Positions 12,966-24,832 of a stretch of 64,000 nucleotides of DNA are shown piece by piece. The notes under the pieces are model-generated. The model saw only the letters and a list, made by a program, of their open reading frames with translations, searched no databases and was not told the DNA's origin. How positions within the stretch are numbered: position 1 is the first letter of the stretch; every line of letters starts with the position of its first letter. This stretch comes from Okapia johnstoni (taxonomy: Eukaryota; Chordata; Mammalia; Artiodactyla; Giraffidae): assembly GCA_024291935.2 (NCBI GenBank), contig CM044320.1:49976001-50040000 (forward strand). The letters are read 5' to 3'. The position numbers were made by a program, and so were the translations under genes.

Positions 12966-13540
12966 CCACAATATGTCTAATGTCTATTGTAGTTTCAAAA
13001 CAGTATTTAATATTTTAGTCTTAGTTTCTATGGCATTATGTTTTTCATGGACCCAAGCTGATTATATTAGTCTTTTATTTACATTCTCTTTTGATATGAT
13101 AAAGTTAAGAAATTATGTTCTGCAGATTTGCAGTAAAATGTACTTACTCGTTTTTAAAATAATTGTGAACCAATGTTTATTGTGTAGTTTCCTCCAACCA
13201 ATAATATGAATCATGGAAGTCACCCAAAAGTATCAAATCATTAGTCTAAACCATCTGTCCCATTTCTCTAACAGTGCTATGTCCTTAACCTACCCTTGAT
13301 TATGTTAACAGATTGTGTAAAACCCCCAGTTTCTATTCCTATTTATTCTACTTTGATTTAGTGTCATTATGACCTGGAGTTAATCAGTTTTCCGCTGATC
13401 TAACAGATTTAATGTCTAATTTGTATTCATTTACTCGTCAATGGAAAATGCTGCAGTTGTAAGTGTTGTTACTTTATGATGGTCTAATTGATACACATTT
13501 CAATCACATTCTTTGCTTTTCTAAAATTTTGCTTTCATGT
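12966..13540. other. Unassigned gap
   Basis: A 78-codon frame at 12973 is hydrophobic and A+T-biased with no domain. No repeat recognised. Confidence 0.35.
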
Positions 13541-13783
13541 AATTGAACAACTGTGTGCGTGCTAAGTTGCTTCAGTTGTGTCCAACTCTTTGCAACTCCA
13601 TTGTCTGCAACCCCATAACCTGCTAGGCTCCTCTGTCTTTGGGATTTTCCAGACAACAGTGTTATAGTGGTTGCCATTTTCTCCTCCAGGTGATATTCTG
13701 GACCCAGGTATCAAACCTGGGCTTCCAACATTGACAGGTGGATTCTTTACCACTAAGCCACTGAGAAGATCAATTGAACAACT
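13541..13783 (-). mobile_element. Bov-tA SINE with target-site duplication
   Basis: Minus-strand copy (13553-13771) bounded by a perfect 12-bp duplication, aattgaacaact, at 13541-13552 and 13772-13783. Confidence 0.95.
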
Positions 13784-14838
13784 AATTCCCCCCAAAATGG
13801 ATGAAAATACAGTATAATAGAAAGAATTGAAATATAGAGATGAGGACTAGCAAGTAATATATACTATTATATATTGAATATGGTAAAATTTGTCATTTAA
13901 GAGTAAATTTTTATCTTAATTTTTGATGACAGAACTATATTGAAAATACTTTTTCATATATTTTCCTAATCAAACATACTTTTAATTTTCAGTTTTTCAG
14001 CCTCCTCCCCCCCAACACATACATGAAGACATGGATATTTACATACTCACTGCAATGAGAAATGCAATGAGAGAATTCCTATTTTATTATTGTTAAAAGA
14101 GGCAATAGAGAAAGGGAAAAGACCAGAGTTGTCAAGTTAAAAGTATATGCACATAATGTGCTCAGAACAGTGCTAGTCTGGTTACACCAAAATACGAAAT
14201 ATTGTCTCTACAATCATAAAGGTAAGATATACTTAATATAACATCTAGCAAATAGTTCAAAACAATAGAGTTGTCAAGACCATCTGCACTATGGGAATTC
14301 AGAGAAGAGAAATAGTCTCTGAACCCTTTCCTTGTTTATGATCATATAGAATTAATAGCAAAATATTTGTGCTTTGGTAAGTGTTGAACCTGTTTTAAAT
14401 TATCCATTTCCCATAATAGAGCACCAATTTATTTTTTCTGTCTCATCTCCTCACTATGCTTTTCCTCATATCTGAGTTGCTAAAGATGATAAGTGCATTC
14501 ACACTGCCGTGATGATGTAATTCTTCTGCCTCATTCTTATCCCCCTCTTACCCTCTCGAAAAAATTTTTATCTCATGAGCTGCTGTTGCTGAAATGCAAG
14601 AACTTCTCTGAGTTCTCTCCTCCTCTCTCCACAGTTGGAAATAATTGCTCCTTTTCTATACCTCCTAATACCTTGTTTCTGTGTCTCTTTAATGCTCATA
14701 ATTTTGGCTTAGTTTTATTGTTTGATTACTTGTCTACATGTCTTTTTACACTTTAAGTTTAGAGTTTATGACATATTTATCTTTGTTTTTCTTCACCCTC
14801 ATGTTTAGTCTTGTAGGTAGTAGTTGCTGGTCAACAGG
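13784..14838. other. Unassigned gap
   Basis: About 1 kb A+T-rich sequence. The 87-codon frame at 14493 has no recognisable domain. No repeat recognised. Confidence 0.35.
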
Positions 14839-14921
14839 TATTTGGTTGACCAAAACATTTGTTCAGTTTATTCCATAAGATCTCAAGGAAAACTCCAACA
14901 AACTTTTTGGTCAACCCATTA
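14839..14921. mobile_element. Mariner-type MITE
   Basis: A 79-bp element (14841-14919) flanked by TA at 14839-14840 and 14920-14921, the mariner target dinucleotide. Its ends are inverted repeats: tttggttgaccaaaaca at the left against the reverse complement of actttttggtcaaccca at the right. The ttggttggcc-like terminus is that of the mariner family widespread in ruminants. It has no coding capacity and depends on a transposase elsewhere. Confidence 0.85.
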
Positions 14922-14982
14922 CTTTAAAATTTTAGTGCATTTGTTTGATATAGGGGATGTGATTTTAATTAATTAAATTAAA

Positions 14983-15181
14983 GGTGGCACTAGTGGTAAG
15001 GAACGTGTCTGCCAATGCAGGCAGTGTAAGAGACCCAGGTTTGATCCCTGGTTTGGGAAGATCCCCTGGAGAAGGAAATGGCAGCCCACTCCCATATTCA
15101 TGCCTGAACAGAGGAGCCTGGCGAGCTACAGACCATGGGGTCGCACAGAGTTGGACACAACTGAAACGACTTAGCCCACAC
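14983..15181 (+). mobile_element. Bov-tA SINE
   Basis: Plus-strand copy lacking the first bases of the tRNA head and with a small internal deletion near 15108 (catgcctgaacagagg). The tail is cacacacatata. Confidence 0.9.
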
Positions 15182-15224
15182 ACATATAATTAAGTTTTAT
15201 ATTAATTAAAATTTCTCCCACAGA

Positions 15225-16437
15225 GAAATTTAGGCCCAGATGGTTCACTGATAAGAACCCTTTTGGAAAATAAAGAATGAGAGTTGTTCCCAAGTTGTTA
15301 TATTAAGTCAAGATTACTGTGATACCATAGTCATTACACAAAAGAAAAATTATACATCAATACTACTCATGAATATGGTGTCAAAAATTCTTGATCAAAT
15401 AGTAACAAACCAAGCACAGCATTATATTAAAAAATTATACATCAAGATCAAATTGGATATATGCTGGAAAGGCAAGGTTTTTTTTTTTTAACACCCTAAA
15501 GTCAATATAATTCACCACATTAATAGAATAAAGGAGAACAATGTATGATCATGTAAATAGTTGTAGTAAAAGCATCTATCCATGATACAAAGTTTCAGTA
15601 AACTGAGAATAGAAGGAAATTCCTCAACCTATAAAGGGTCTTTCTACAAAAATGCCACAGTTATTATGATAGTTCATAATGCTGAAGGACTGAATGTTTT
15701 TGACTTAAGATTAGAAACAAAACAAAGATGTTTACTCTTGCCATTCTTATTCATTGTTGTACTGGACATATTGGGCAGTGCAGTACAATAAGGGTGAGAA
15801 ATAAAAGCATACATATTTCAAAGAAAGAAGTAAAACTCTGTTTATTCATAGATGATGTGCTTTAACAGAGAAAATTCTAAAAAATTCACAAGAAAGCACT
15901 AAAATATATGTTTACCTGGGTGCAAGATCATTAATTGTATGCTTTTACATGAAGAACAATTGAAAATTAAAATTAATCTAATGATACCATTGAAAATATT
16001 TTCCAAAATCTTGAAATACATGCTTATCCCTACAAATTTAACAAGACGTGTGAAAACTAGTGTACTGAATGAAGACTGTAAAAGCATTGTTGATGAAAAA
16101 TATAAAAGACCTAATGTAGGGAGAGATATACCATGTTCATAAATTGGAAGAATAAATATTGTTATGATATCTGTTCCTCCAAAATTCTGCTATAGATTCA
16201 GTGAAATTCCAAAAAAATCCAAGTAGGCTGTTTTTTCAAACACTGATGTGTTCTAAAATGTGTATGCAAAGTCAAGGCCTAGAATAGCCAAGATATTGGA
16301 AGGATTCTCTGATTCTGGACTTACTATGAAGCTACAGTAGTCAAATCAACATGGCAGTGGCATGAGGAGAGAATGAAAGATCAATGGAACAGAATAGAGA
16401 GAGTTTGGAAATATTAATACACCATCACATATATGGT
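15225..16437 (+). mobile_element. Old L1 ORF2 fragment
   Basis: The plus strand reads as the L1 ORF2 reverse-transcriptase region: aggcccagatggttcac near 15232, then atcaaattggatatatg near 15450, and aatggaacagaatagagag near 16383. The catalytic F-A-D-D core is altered to F-I-D-D (ttcatagatgat, 15845-15856), and several frameshifts and stops interrupt the frame. The fragment ends sharply at 16437 where a G+C-rich block begins. The L1 3' end does not reappear downstream of the BovB, so part of the L1 has been lost. Confidence 0.85.
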
Positions 16438-16648
16438 CGGGCCCACCCCATCCTTTCTCTGCCCTCTAGCGGCCCCGTGGCCCACCCCCGTCCCTCTTGG
16501 GCCTCGAGTCCTTCTCTCCGCCGACTCCTTCTCCCTGCCGTCCCAGGAGTCCAGTGCCCAGCTCTAGCCGCACAGGGGAGCACAGCCCAGAATGTAAGGT
16601 TACTGAGGAAGGAAGGCTTGAGGGCTCCTGCAAACAACAGCTTTATGA
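16438..16648. other. G+C-rich block in front of the BovB
   Basis: About 200 bases rich in C and G with several CpGs (for example agcggccccgtggcc and ccgccgactcc), in strong contrast to flanks near 35% G+C. It lies between the L1 fragment and recognisable BovB 5' sequence. It may be an upstream BovB 5' UTR/promoter not in my memory of the consensus, or a captured piece of unrelated DNA. The frames crossing it in both directions reflect lack of stops in G+C-rich DNA. Confidence 0.5.
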
Positions 16649-19600
16649 GTGTGGCGGAGGAAGATGGTGGAGTAGAAGGATGTGCACTCATCCTCTCCTG
16701 AGAGAACTCCAAAATTACAACTTGCTGCTGAACAACCATGGACAAGAGAATGTTGGATCCCACCAAAAAAAAATATTCCACGTCCAAGGGCAAAGTGGAA
16801 GCCCCAGCAAGACAGTAGGAGGAGTGAAATCACATTTAGAATCAAACTCCATACCCACCAGAGACACTCAGGGGCGCAAACAAAGCTTGTGCACACCAGG
16901 ACCCAAAGTCCCCACAGAGACTGAGCCAGAACTGTGTTTGAGTGTCTCCTGTGGAGGTATAGGTCAGCAGTTGCCTGCCACAGGGTCAGGGGCTCTGGGA
17001 GCAGCAGACCTGGGTGTGGCATAAGCCCTCTTGGAGGAGGTTGCCATAAACCCCACTATAGAGCTGCCAGAACTTACACAGAACTGTGAAAACAGACTCT
17101 TGGATGGCACAAACAAACCCTTGTGCTCACCAGGACCCAGGAGAAAGGAGCTGTGACCCCAAAAAAGACTGACCCAGACTTGCCCGTGAGTGTCCAGGAG
17201 TCTCCGGCAGAGGCATGGGTCAAGAGTGGCCTGGTGCGGGTCAGGGGCACTCAGTGCAGCAGTGCATGCTTGGGACCTTTTGAAGAAGGTCACCATTATC
17301 TTCATTACCTGGACCATAGTTTGGCCTCAAGTCAAAAAACAGGGAGGGAACACAGCCCCACCCAACACAGAAAATTGGATTAAAGATTTACTGAGCATGG
17401 CCCTACCCATCAGAACAAGACCCAGTTTCCTCCTCAGTCAGTCTTTCCCATCAGCAAGCTTCCATAAGCTTCTTATCCTTACCCACCAGAGGGCCAACCA
17501 CAAGCACATATAACTAACTAATCAAATGAATGAAAACCACAATCACAGACAACTAATCAAACTGATCACATGGACCACAGCCTTATCTAACTCAGTGAAA
17601 CTATGAGCCATTCCATGTGGGACCACCCAAGATGGACGGGTCATGGTAGAGAGTTCTGACAAAATATGGTCAACTGGAGAGGGAATGGCAAACCACTTCA
17701 GTATGCTTGCCTTGAGAATCCCATGAACATTATGAAAAGGCAAAAAGATAGGACACTGAAAGATGAACTCCCCAATTGGTAAGTGCCCAATATGCTACTG
17801 GAGATCAGCGAAGAAATAATTCCAGAAAGAATGAAGAGACAGAGACAAAGCAAAAGCAACACCCAGTTGTGGAATTGACTGGTGATAGAAGTAAAGTCCG
17901 ATTCTGTAAAGAACAATATTGCACAGGAACCTGGAATATTAGGTCCATGAATCAAGGCAAATTAGAAGTGGTCAAATAGGAGATGGCAAGAGTGAATATC
18001 GACATTTTAGAAATCAGTGAACTAAAATGGACTGAAATGGGTGAATTTTACTCAGAGGTCTGTTATATCTACTACTTTGGGCAAGAATCCCTTATAAGAA
18101 ATGGAGTAGCCATCATAGTCAACAAAAGAGTCTGAAATGCAGTACCTCGATGCAGTCTCAAATGACAGAATGATCTCTTGTTTGTTTCCAAGGCAAAGCA
18201 TTCAATATCACTGTAATCCAAGTCTATGCCCGACCAGTAATGCTTAAGAAGCTGAAGTTGAAAGGTTCTGTGAAGACCTACAAGACCTTCTAGAACTAAC
18301 ACCAAAAAAAGCTGTCCTTTTCATTATATGGGACTGGAATGCAAAAGTAGGAATTCAAGAAATACGTGGAGTAACAGGCAAATTAGGCCTTGGAGTACAA
18401 AATGAAGCAGGGCAACGGCTAATAGAGTTTTGCCAAGAGAACGCACTGGTCACACCCTCTTCCAACAACACAAGAGAAGACTCTACACATGGACATCACC
18501 AGATGGTCAATACTGAAATCAGATTGATTATATTTTTTGCAACCAAATATGGAGAAACTCTATACAGTCGGCAAAAACAAGACCAGGAGTTGACTGTGGA
18601 TGATCATGTACTCCTTATTGCCAAATTCAGACTTAAATTGAAGAAAGTAGGGAAAACCACAAGACCATTCAGGTATGACCTAAATCAAATCCCTTACAAT
18701 TATACAGTGAAAGTGAGAAATAGATCCAAGGGATTAGATCTGATAGACAGAGTGCCTGAAGAACTATGGACAGAGGTTCATGACATTGTACAGTAGGCAG
18801 TGTTCAAAACCTTCCCCAAGAAAAGGAAATGCAAAAAGGCAAAATGGCTTTCTGAGGAGGCCTTACAAATAGCTGAGAAAAGAAGAGAAGTGAAAAGCAA
18901 AGGAGAAAAGGAAAAATATACCAATTTGAATACCCATTTGAAAGATATACCCATTTGAAAGAGTTCCAAAGAATAGCACAGAAAGATAAGAAGCCTTCCT
19001 CAGTGATCAGTGCAAAGAAATAGAGGAAAACAATAGAATAGGAAAGACTAGAGATCTCTTCAAGAAAATTAGAGATACCAAGGGAAAATTTCATGCAAAA
19101 ATGGGCACAATGAAGGACAGAAAGGAATGGACCTAACAGAAACAGAAAATATTAAGAGGTGGCAAGAATACACAGAAGAACTGTACAAAAAAGATCTTCA
19201 TGACCCAGATAATAACGATAGTGTGACCACTCACCTAGTGACAGACATTGTGGAATGTGAAGTCAAGTGGGGCTTAGGAATCATCATTACGAACAATGCT
19301 AGTGGAGGTGATGGAATTCCAGTTGAGCTATTTCAAATCCTAAAAGATGATGCTGTGAAAGTGCTGCACTCAATTGCCAGCAAATTTTGAAACTCAGCAG
19401 TGGCCCCAGGACTGGAAAAGGTCAGTTTTCATTCTAATCCCAAAAAAGACAATGCCAAAGAATGTTCAAACTGCACTCATGAGTACACAATTGCACTCAT
19501 CTCACACATAGCAAAGTAATGCTCAAAATTCCCCAAGCCAGGCTTCAATAGTCCGTGAACCGTGAACTTCCAGATGTTCAAGCTGGTTTTTGAAAAGGCA

Positions 19601-20760
19601 GAGGAACCAGAGATCAAATTGCCAACATCAGGTGGTTCATCAAAAAAGCAAGAGAGTTCCAGAAAAACATCTACTTCTGCTTTATTGACTATGCCAAAGC
19701 CTTTGACTGTGTAGATCACAGCAAACTGTGGCAAATTCTTAAAGAAATGGGAATACCAGACCACCTGATCCACCTCCTGAGAAATCTGTATGCAGGACAA
19801 GAAGCAACAGTTACAACTGGACATAGAACAACAGACTGGTTCCAAATCAGGAAAGGAGTATTTCAAGGCTGTATATTGTCACCCTGCTTATTTATCTTAT
19901 ATGCAGAGTACATCATGTGAAATGTCGGGCTGGATGAAGCACAAGCTGGAATCAAGATTTCCAGGAGAAATATCAATAATCTCAGACAGAGATGCGGATT
20001 ACACCACCATTATGGCAGAAAGTGAAGAAGAACTAAAGAGCCTCTTGATGAAAGTGAGAGAGTGAAAAAGTTGGCTTAAAACTCAACATTCAGAAAACTA
20101 AGATCATGGCATCCAATCCCATCACTTCAGGCAAATAGATGGGGAAATAATGGAAACAGTGAGAGACTATTTTTTGGGGCTCCAAAATCACTGCAGATGG
20201 TGACTGTGGCCATGAAATTAAAACATGCTTGCTCCTTGGAAGAAAAGCTATGACCAACCTAGGCAGCAAATTAAAAAGCAGAGACATTACTTTGCCAACA
20301 AAAGTCCATCTAGTCAAAGCTCTGGTTTTTCCAGTCATCATGTATGGATGTGAGTGTTGGACTATAAAGAAGGCTGAGTGCCGAAGAATTGATGCTTTTG
20401 AACTGCGATGTTGGAGAAGACTCTTGAGAGTCCCTTGGACTGCAAGGAGATCAAACCAGTCCATCCTAAAGGAAATCAGTCCTGAATACTCATCAGAAGG
20501 ACTGATGCTGAAGCTGAAACTCCAATACTTTGGCCACCTGATGCGAAGAACAGACTCATTTGAAAAGACCCTGATGCTGGGAAAGACTGAAGGCAAGAGG
20601 AGAAGGGGACGACAGAGGATGAGATGGTTGCATGGCATCACTGACTTTATGGACATGAGTTTGAGTAAGCTCTGGGAGTTGGTGATGGACAGGGAAGCCT
20701 GGCGTGCTGCAGTCCATGGGGTCACAAAGAGTCGGATATGACTGAGTGACTGAACTGAAC
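16649..20760 (+). mobile_element. Nearly full-length BovB LINE, inactive
   Basis: The longest BovB here, about 4.1 kb on the plus strand. In order: 5' region starting gtggcggaggaagatggtgg; N-terminal segment to about 17930; apurinic-type endonuclease region (NIRSMNQGKLEVVK near 17936, then INVALID-type breaks) to about 18650; linker to about 19360; reverse transcriptase to about 20050; C-terminal region to the gactgaactgaac tail. Full elements use target-primed reverse transcription. This copy is dead: many stops and frameshifts, and the RT core Y-A-D-D reads D-A-D-Y (gatgcggattac, 19991-20002). The longest open piece is the 170-codon C-terminal frame at 20229-20741. Confidence 0.95.
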
Positions 20761-21308
20761 CGAGTACTAAAGTAGAATAGCAAACCAAATGAATTCTTTG
20801 AAGTTTCCTAGATGGCCATGAAAAGAATGTCAGCTATGTAAAGAGATAGCAGGTGGGGACACAGTGTGTTGGAACACAGCATTTTAGAGCAATTACAATG
20901 AATGTCTCATGTACTATTAAAAAGAGAACAGTTCTCCTTAATCTAGTCTTCAGTATTCCTTGCAACTAAAATACTTGCTTTAATAGCAGTTCTGTCCTTT
21001 AATAAATGTGAATACTGGAGAATCCCAAGCTTTAAAATATCACCATGCACAGTAATATTATTTTGATGTGTGGATGCTAGGAGGTGGACTCAGTGTACTT
21101 ATTGGCATAAAGAATTTCTTCTTTTTCCTTGCTAGTATAAATCAGTTTTGTATGTATAGGTAACTACAAATAAATCTGAGAGAGATTTCGTTTTTCAGAA
21201 AACCCTAATGCTGCATCTGTTGTGAATTTCACTAGGAGCAAATGACTGTGGTGAAAAGATAGTGTAAGATAGCACTGGAGTTATTCTCAGAAAATTTTAA
21301 GCAGATGT
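20761..21308. other. Unassigned gap
   Basis: About 550 bp; nothing recognised. The L1 interrupted at 16437 does not resume here. Confidence 0.35.
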
Positions 21309-21538
21309 TTCAGTTCAGTTCGGTTCAGTCGCTCAGTTGTGTCTGTCTCTTTGTGACCCCATGAACTGCAGCACGCCAGGCCTCCCTATCCATCACCAAC
21401 TCCTGGAGTCCATCCAAACCCATGTCCATCGAGTAGATCAGCCATTCCCTTCTCCAGGGGATCTTCCTGACCCAGAGATCAAACCTGCGTCTCTTGCATC
21501 TCCTGCATTGGAGGCAGATACCACTAGTGGGAAGCCCC
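21309..21538 (-). mobile_element. Bov-tA-type SINE with long BovB tail
   Basis: The minus strand has a tRNA head at the right (RC of accactagtgggaagcccc), a gatcccctgg-type body, then a switch near 21435 to about 125 bp of BovB 3' terminus. The BovB part is longer than in the usual Bov-tA units here. It illustrates the known sharing of 3' tails between Bov SINEs and BovB. Confidence 0.85.
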
Positions 21539-22297
21539 ATCCCTTGGCATTTTATAGTTTCCCTCTCTTTAAGTGTCCCAGTAAGTCCTTAGATCCCCAA
21601 TTTTAAAAGCATTATAAGAAATAAAATGTCATTGATATAACTTTGTTTTGTTTTTGACTTTCAAATTGAAAAAATTAATAATCCTTGAGTAAGGTCACCT
21701 GTGTAATGAGACTGGCTATGCAAGTTTGGAGAAAAGGTACATACTAGAATTACACTTCTCTGCGTTATAAAAGGTACAGCAATTTGAAGAGCAGATTAAA
21801 AAATTCTATGGGAAGAAATAGACACCAAAGAAGATGAAAGCATACTTCTACGCAACCATCATCAAAGGGAGACAAATATTTGTTGGGGAGGAGGAACGAT
21901 TAAGTTGTTCAATTTAAAGTTTAGTCTCAACTACAGAGTTTTTGTTAAAATATAAATTGCTCTCTAATGGTTGGCATAAAGGCATTCTTTAATGAAATCA
22001 AGTAGATGTTGAGTTCTATAGTAGTTTGAACATGGAATGAATACAGTGAGGGCAAGTGAATCTAGAGGAGTCAGAAGATAAAGGACACTAAATTCAAGGT
22101 TACTGTTAAATTGGTGCCTCCTAGTATCAGTGAGAATGTTCACATTATTAAAATTTTTAGGGCAAGCTGACATTCATTCACTCATCATTTATTTAATCAC
22201 ATATGCACTGTGTTTGTGGTATCTAAACAAACAGACACCTCTGCAGCTATGCAGTTTGTAATCCAGTAGGGAAAGGAGTTATTTCTTAACCATTTCC
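21539..22297. other. Unassigned gap
   Basis: About 760 bp without recognised gene or repeat. Confidence 0.35.
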
Positions 22298-22496
22298 TTA
22301 TTTATTTGGCTGTGCCTGATCTTAGTTGGACCATGCGGGATCTTCAGTCTTCCTTGTGGCATGTGGGATCTTTAGTTGCAGTGTGCAAACTCTTAATTGC
22401 AGCACGTGGAATCTACTTCTCTGACCAGGGATCAAACCTGGGCCCCCTGCATTGGGAGTACGGAGTCTTAGCCACTGGACTACCAGGGAAGTCCCA
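22298..22496 (-). mobile_element. CHR-type cetartiodactyl SINE
   Basis: The minus strand starts gggacttccctggtagtcca and carries repeated gcatgtgggatctt-like units, typical of the CHR SINEs shared by cetaceans, hippos and ruminants. It is older than the Bov-tA copies and the only one seen here. Confidence 0.85.
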
Positions 22497-22699
22497 GGAA
22501 AGGAGTTAGTGAACCTAAGTCATATAATTAACTTTAAAAATTTTATTTGTGATAATTACTATAAAAATATCAGGGTGCTGTGAAAGTATGTAAGAATGGA
22601 AACTAATTTGGGGGTACCAAAAAGGACTATCAGAGGGAGTGAATTAAGTTCACACCTAGAGCACAAATAAGATGACTCATGATGAAGACAGGAGAAGAG

Positions 22700-23075
22700 A
22701 TTGCTCCAGAAATTTATTTATTAGGTTTTGGTACAATAGCAAGTAACAGAAAATCCAAATAGCAGTGGCTTAAAATGGAGTTTATTTCACTCCACTTACA
22801 TAACTTAGGGCTGGACTCTCCAAGGATGGACTGTCCTCATCAGTATGAGGAACTCAGGATTATTCTATTTGTTGTTCCACTATGTATATCCTCTAGTTCC
22901 AAGGATCCTTCATGGTTCAGGATGACAGTTCTAGCTCTAATCATTTCATTAGCACTCCAATCAACAGAAAGAGGAAAGGGAAGAAGGAAGGACATGCCTC
23001 TTTAAGAACATTTCTTATACCCCAGGGTTATACTTAATAATGTGGCCACATTTAGCTGTGACAGAGATTGGAAAA
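22700..23075. mobile_element. Candidate old DNA-transposon or MER repeat
   Basis: The stretch agcagtggcttaaaatggag, through tcacatgg-like atgtggccacatttagctgt, resembles a common mammalian interspersed repeat, possibly a non-autonomous hAT element. I cannot name the family, and the open frame at 22775 is incidental. Confidence 0.4.
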
Positions 23076-23100
23076 AATGGTTTGTATTCAAAGAAGACAT

Positions 23101-23320
23101 GCTTGCATGCTAAGTCACTTCAGTCCTGTCTGACTGTGAGCCTATGGACTGTAACCTGCCAGGCTCCTCTGTCCATGGGATTCTCCAGGCAAGAATATCA
23201 GAGTGTGTTCCCATGCCCTCCTCCAGGGGATCTTCCTGACCCAGGGATCCAACCCACATCTCTTCTGTCCCCTGCATTGACAGTTGGGTTCATTACCACT
23301 AGTGCCATTTGGGAAGCCCC
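23101..23320 (-). mobile_element. Bov-tA SINE
   Basis: Minus-strand copy. The flanks aaagaagacatg (from 23090) and aaagaagtcatg (from 23321) look like a target duplication with one mismatch. Confidence 0.92.
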
Positions 23321-23569
23321 AAAGAAGTCATGTGCCCAAGTAAAAATTAGGATTCTATTACTGTAGAAATAGAGTGCTAGGTGTTCTGTTATAGTGGAGA
23401 CAACTAATAGCCTCTGTAAGAGAAAACTGTATGTACTTAGATAAAGTTCTATAAAAGAGAAAGTTTGGTATATTCAAGAGAAAGAGCATATTGTGTTTAA
23501 ATGTTATGAGCAAAGGGAAGTAAGAATGATGGAAATGGGACAAAACTAGGTAATGCAGGTAATGGCAAA

Positions 23570-23665
23570 TCATACACAGCCTCTGAAACCATGTTAAGAA
23601 TTTTGAATTTTATCCAAAGAACAATGAAAACCTATTAAAAGTTTTAAAGGAAGAGGGTAACATTT
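23570..23665 (+). mobile_element. Old LINE-type repeat fragment
   Basis: The wording ttgaattttatccaaagaac then gaaaacctattaaaag resembles the conserved motif of an old mammalian repeat (ttttattctaa ... gggaagccattggaggg). It recurs at 26930-27040 and 49555-49970. Family name not certain. Confidence 0.4.
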
Positions 23666-23740
23666 TGAATTTTTCATATAAGAATTTTTTTTTTCTCTTG
23701 TCATGGTGTGGAGAATACTTTAGAGACATTGGAAATATAT

Positions 23741-23943
23741 GTTGTTGCGTTAGTCTCTCAGTTGTGTCCAACTCTTTGTAACCCCATGGACTGTAGCTCA
23801 TCAGGTTCCTCTGTCGATGGGATTCCCTAGGCAAGAATACTGGAGTGGATTGCCATTCCTTTCTCCAGGGAATCTTCCTTACCCAGGGATTGAACCCAGG
23901 TCTTCTGAATTGCAGGCAGATTCTTAACTGTCTAAGCCACCCA
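23741..23943 (-). mobile_element. Bov-tA SINE
   Basis: Minus-strand copy, near full length: gttagtctctcagttgtgtc at the BovB-like end and the tRNA head ending in ctaagccaccc. Confidence 0.92.
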
Positions 23944-24502
23944 ATAAGAGTACTCTTTGGCATACAATTGAATATTTATCAATTCTGAAAAAAGCACTGG
24001 ACACAAGTTCAAATCTGGATGGACATGCACTGAATGTTTGTAATGGTAATTAATGTCAGAAAAGCTTCACTTTCTCCTTTATAACTTTTTATTTTGAATG
24101 ATTTGTTTTACAATAAGCATGTGTTACTTTAAGTTTCATTAAAAGTTAATGAATCATTTTCAGTTTTGAAAAACAAACACAAAAAGACTTGCTCATTTGC
24201 AGACCAGATTGCTGACTCCTATCCCTAATGGTCTTTCTTTGTTTTGCTCTCCGTTTCTGATGGTTGCCTCCCCCCTGGAGTCTGCCCATTTGCCAGGTCC
24301 CTTTGCATTGACAATTATTTTAGACTGTTTTCCTACTTTTTAATTTGGTGTTTGCACTTCTGATAGGATGAGAAGTAGCTTTGTCTCATTCCATCATCCC
24401 ATTTCCCCACTCACATGTTGTTCTCCTATATCCTGGCTCTGTCGAGCAGCATCAGTTTCTGCTTTTCTTTCAGGGACTTTTGGACAGGATGTAGATGTCA
24501 TT
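23944..24502. other. Unassigned gap
   Basis: About 560 bp; nothing recognised. Confidence 0.35.
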
Positions 24503-24664
24503 GGAGCTTTCTTGGTGGCTCAGACGATAAAGAATCTGCCTGCAATGCTGGAGTTGTTCCCTGGGTTTGATCCCTGGGTCAGGAAGATCCCCTGGAGAAG
24601 GGAATGGCTACCCACTCCAGTATTCTTGCTTGGAGAATTCCATGGACAGAGGAGCCTGGTGGGA
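24503..24664 (+). mobile_element. Bov-tA SINE, 3'-truncated
   Basis: Plus-strand tRNA head and body (gctttcttggtggctcagac ... gacagaggagcctggtggg), without the BovB-like final 40-50 bases. Confidence 0.9.
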
Positions 24665-24832
24665 CTAACACTGGACGTCCTTGGATTTTCTCTTCTCCTA
24701 CTGCCAGCATGTTTCTAAAGACATGCATTCAAGGATTGACTAATGGGGATTAAAGAGGCTGTATGGAATCATATCTGATCCTTGATCCTTTTCCTGAACA
24801 GTATACACTTTAATTGCTTAGACTAACACATT

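Noticed and set aside
16438..16648. A classic CpG island with host promoter
   Set aside because: Too short, and directly attached to a retrotransposon head with no host first exon visible next to it. Kept only as an open question in the findings.
16497..17024. A 175-codon plus frame and 122-140 codon minus frames across 16.4-17.1 kb
   Set aside because: They run from the G+C-rich block into the BovB 5' region with no conserved domain. Lack of stops follows from base composition, and opposite strands are open at once.
20090..20788. A 232-codon minus-strand frame
   Set aside because: It is the antisense of BovB ORF2; the same antisense wording appears opposite every BovB copy in the window.
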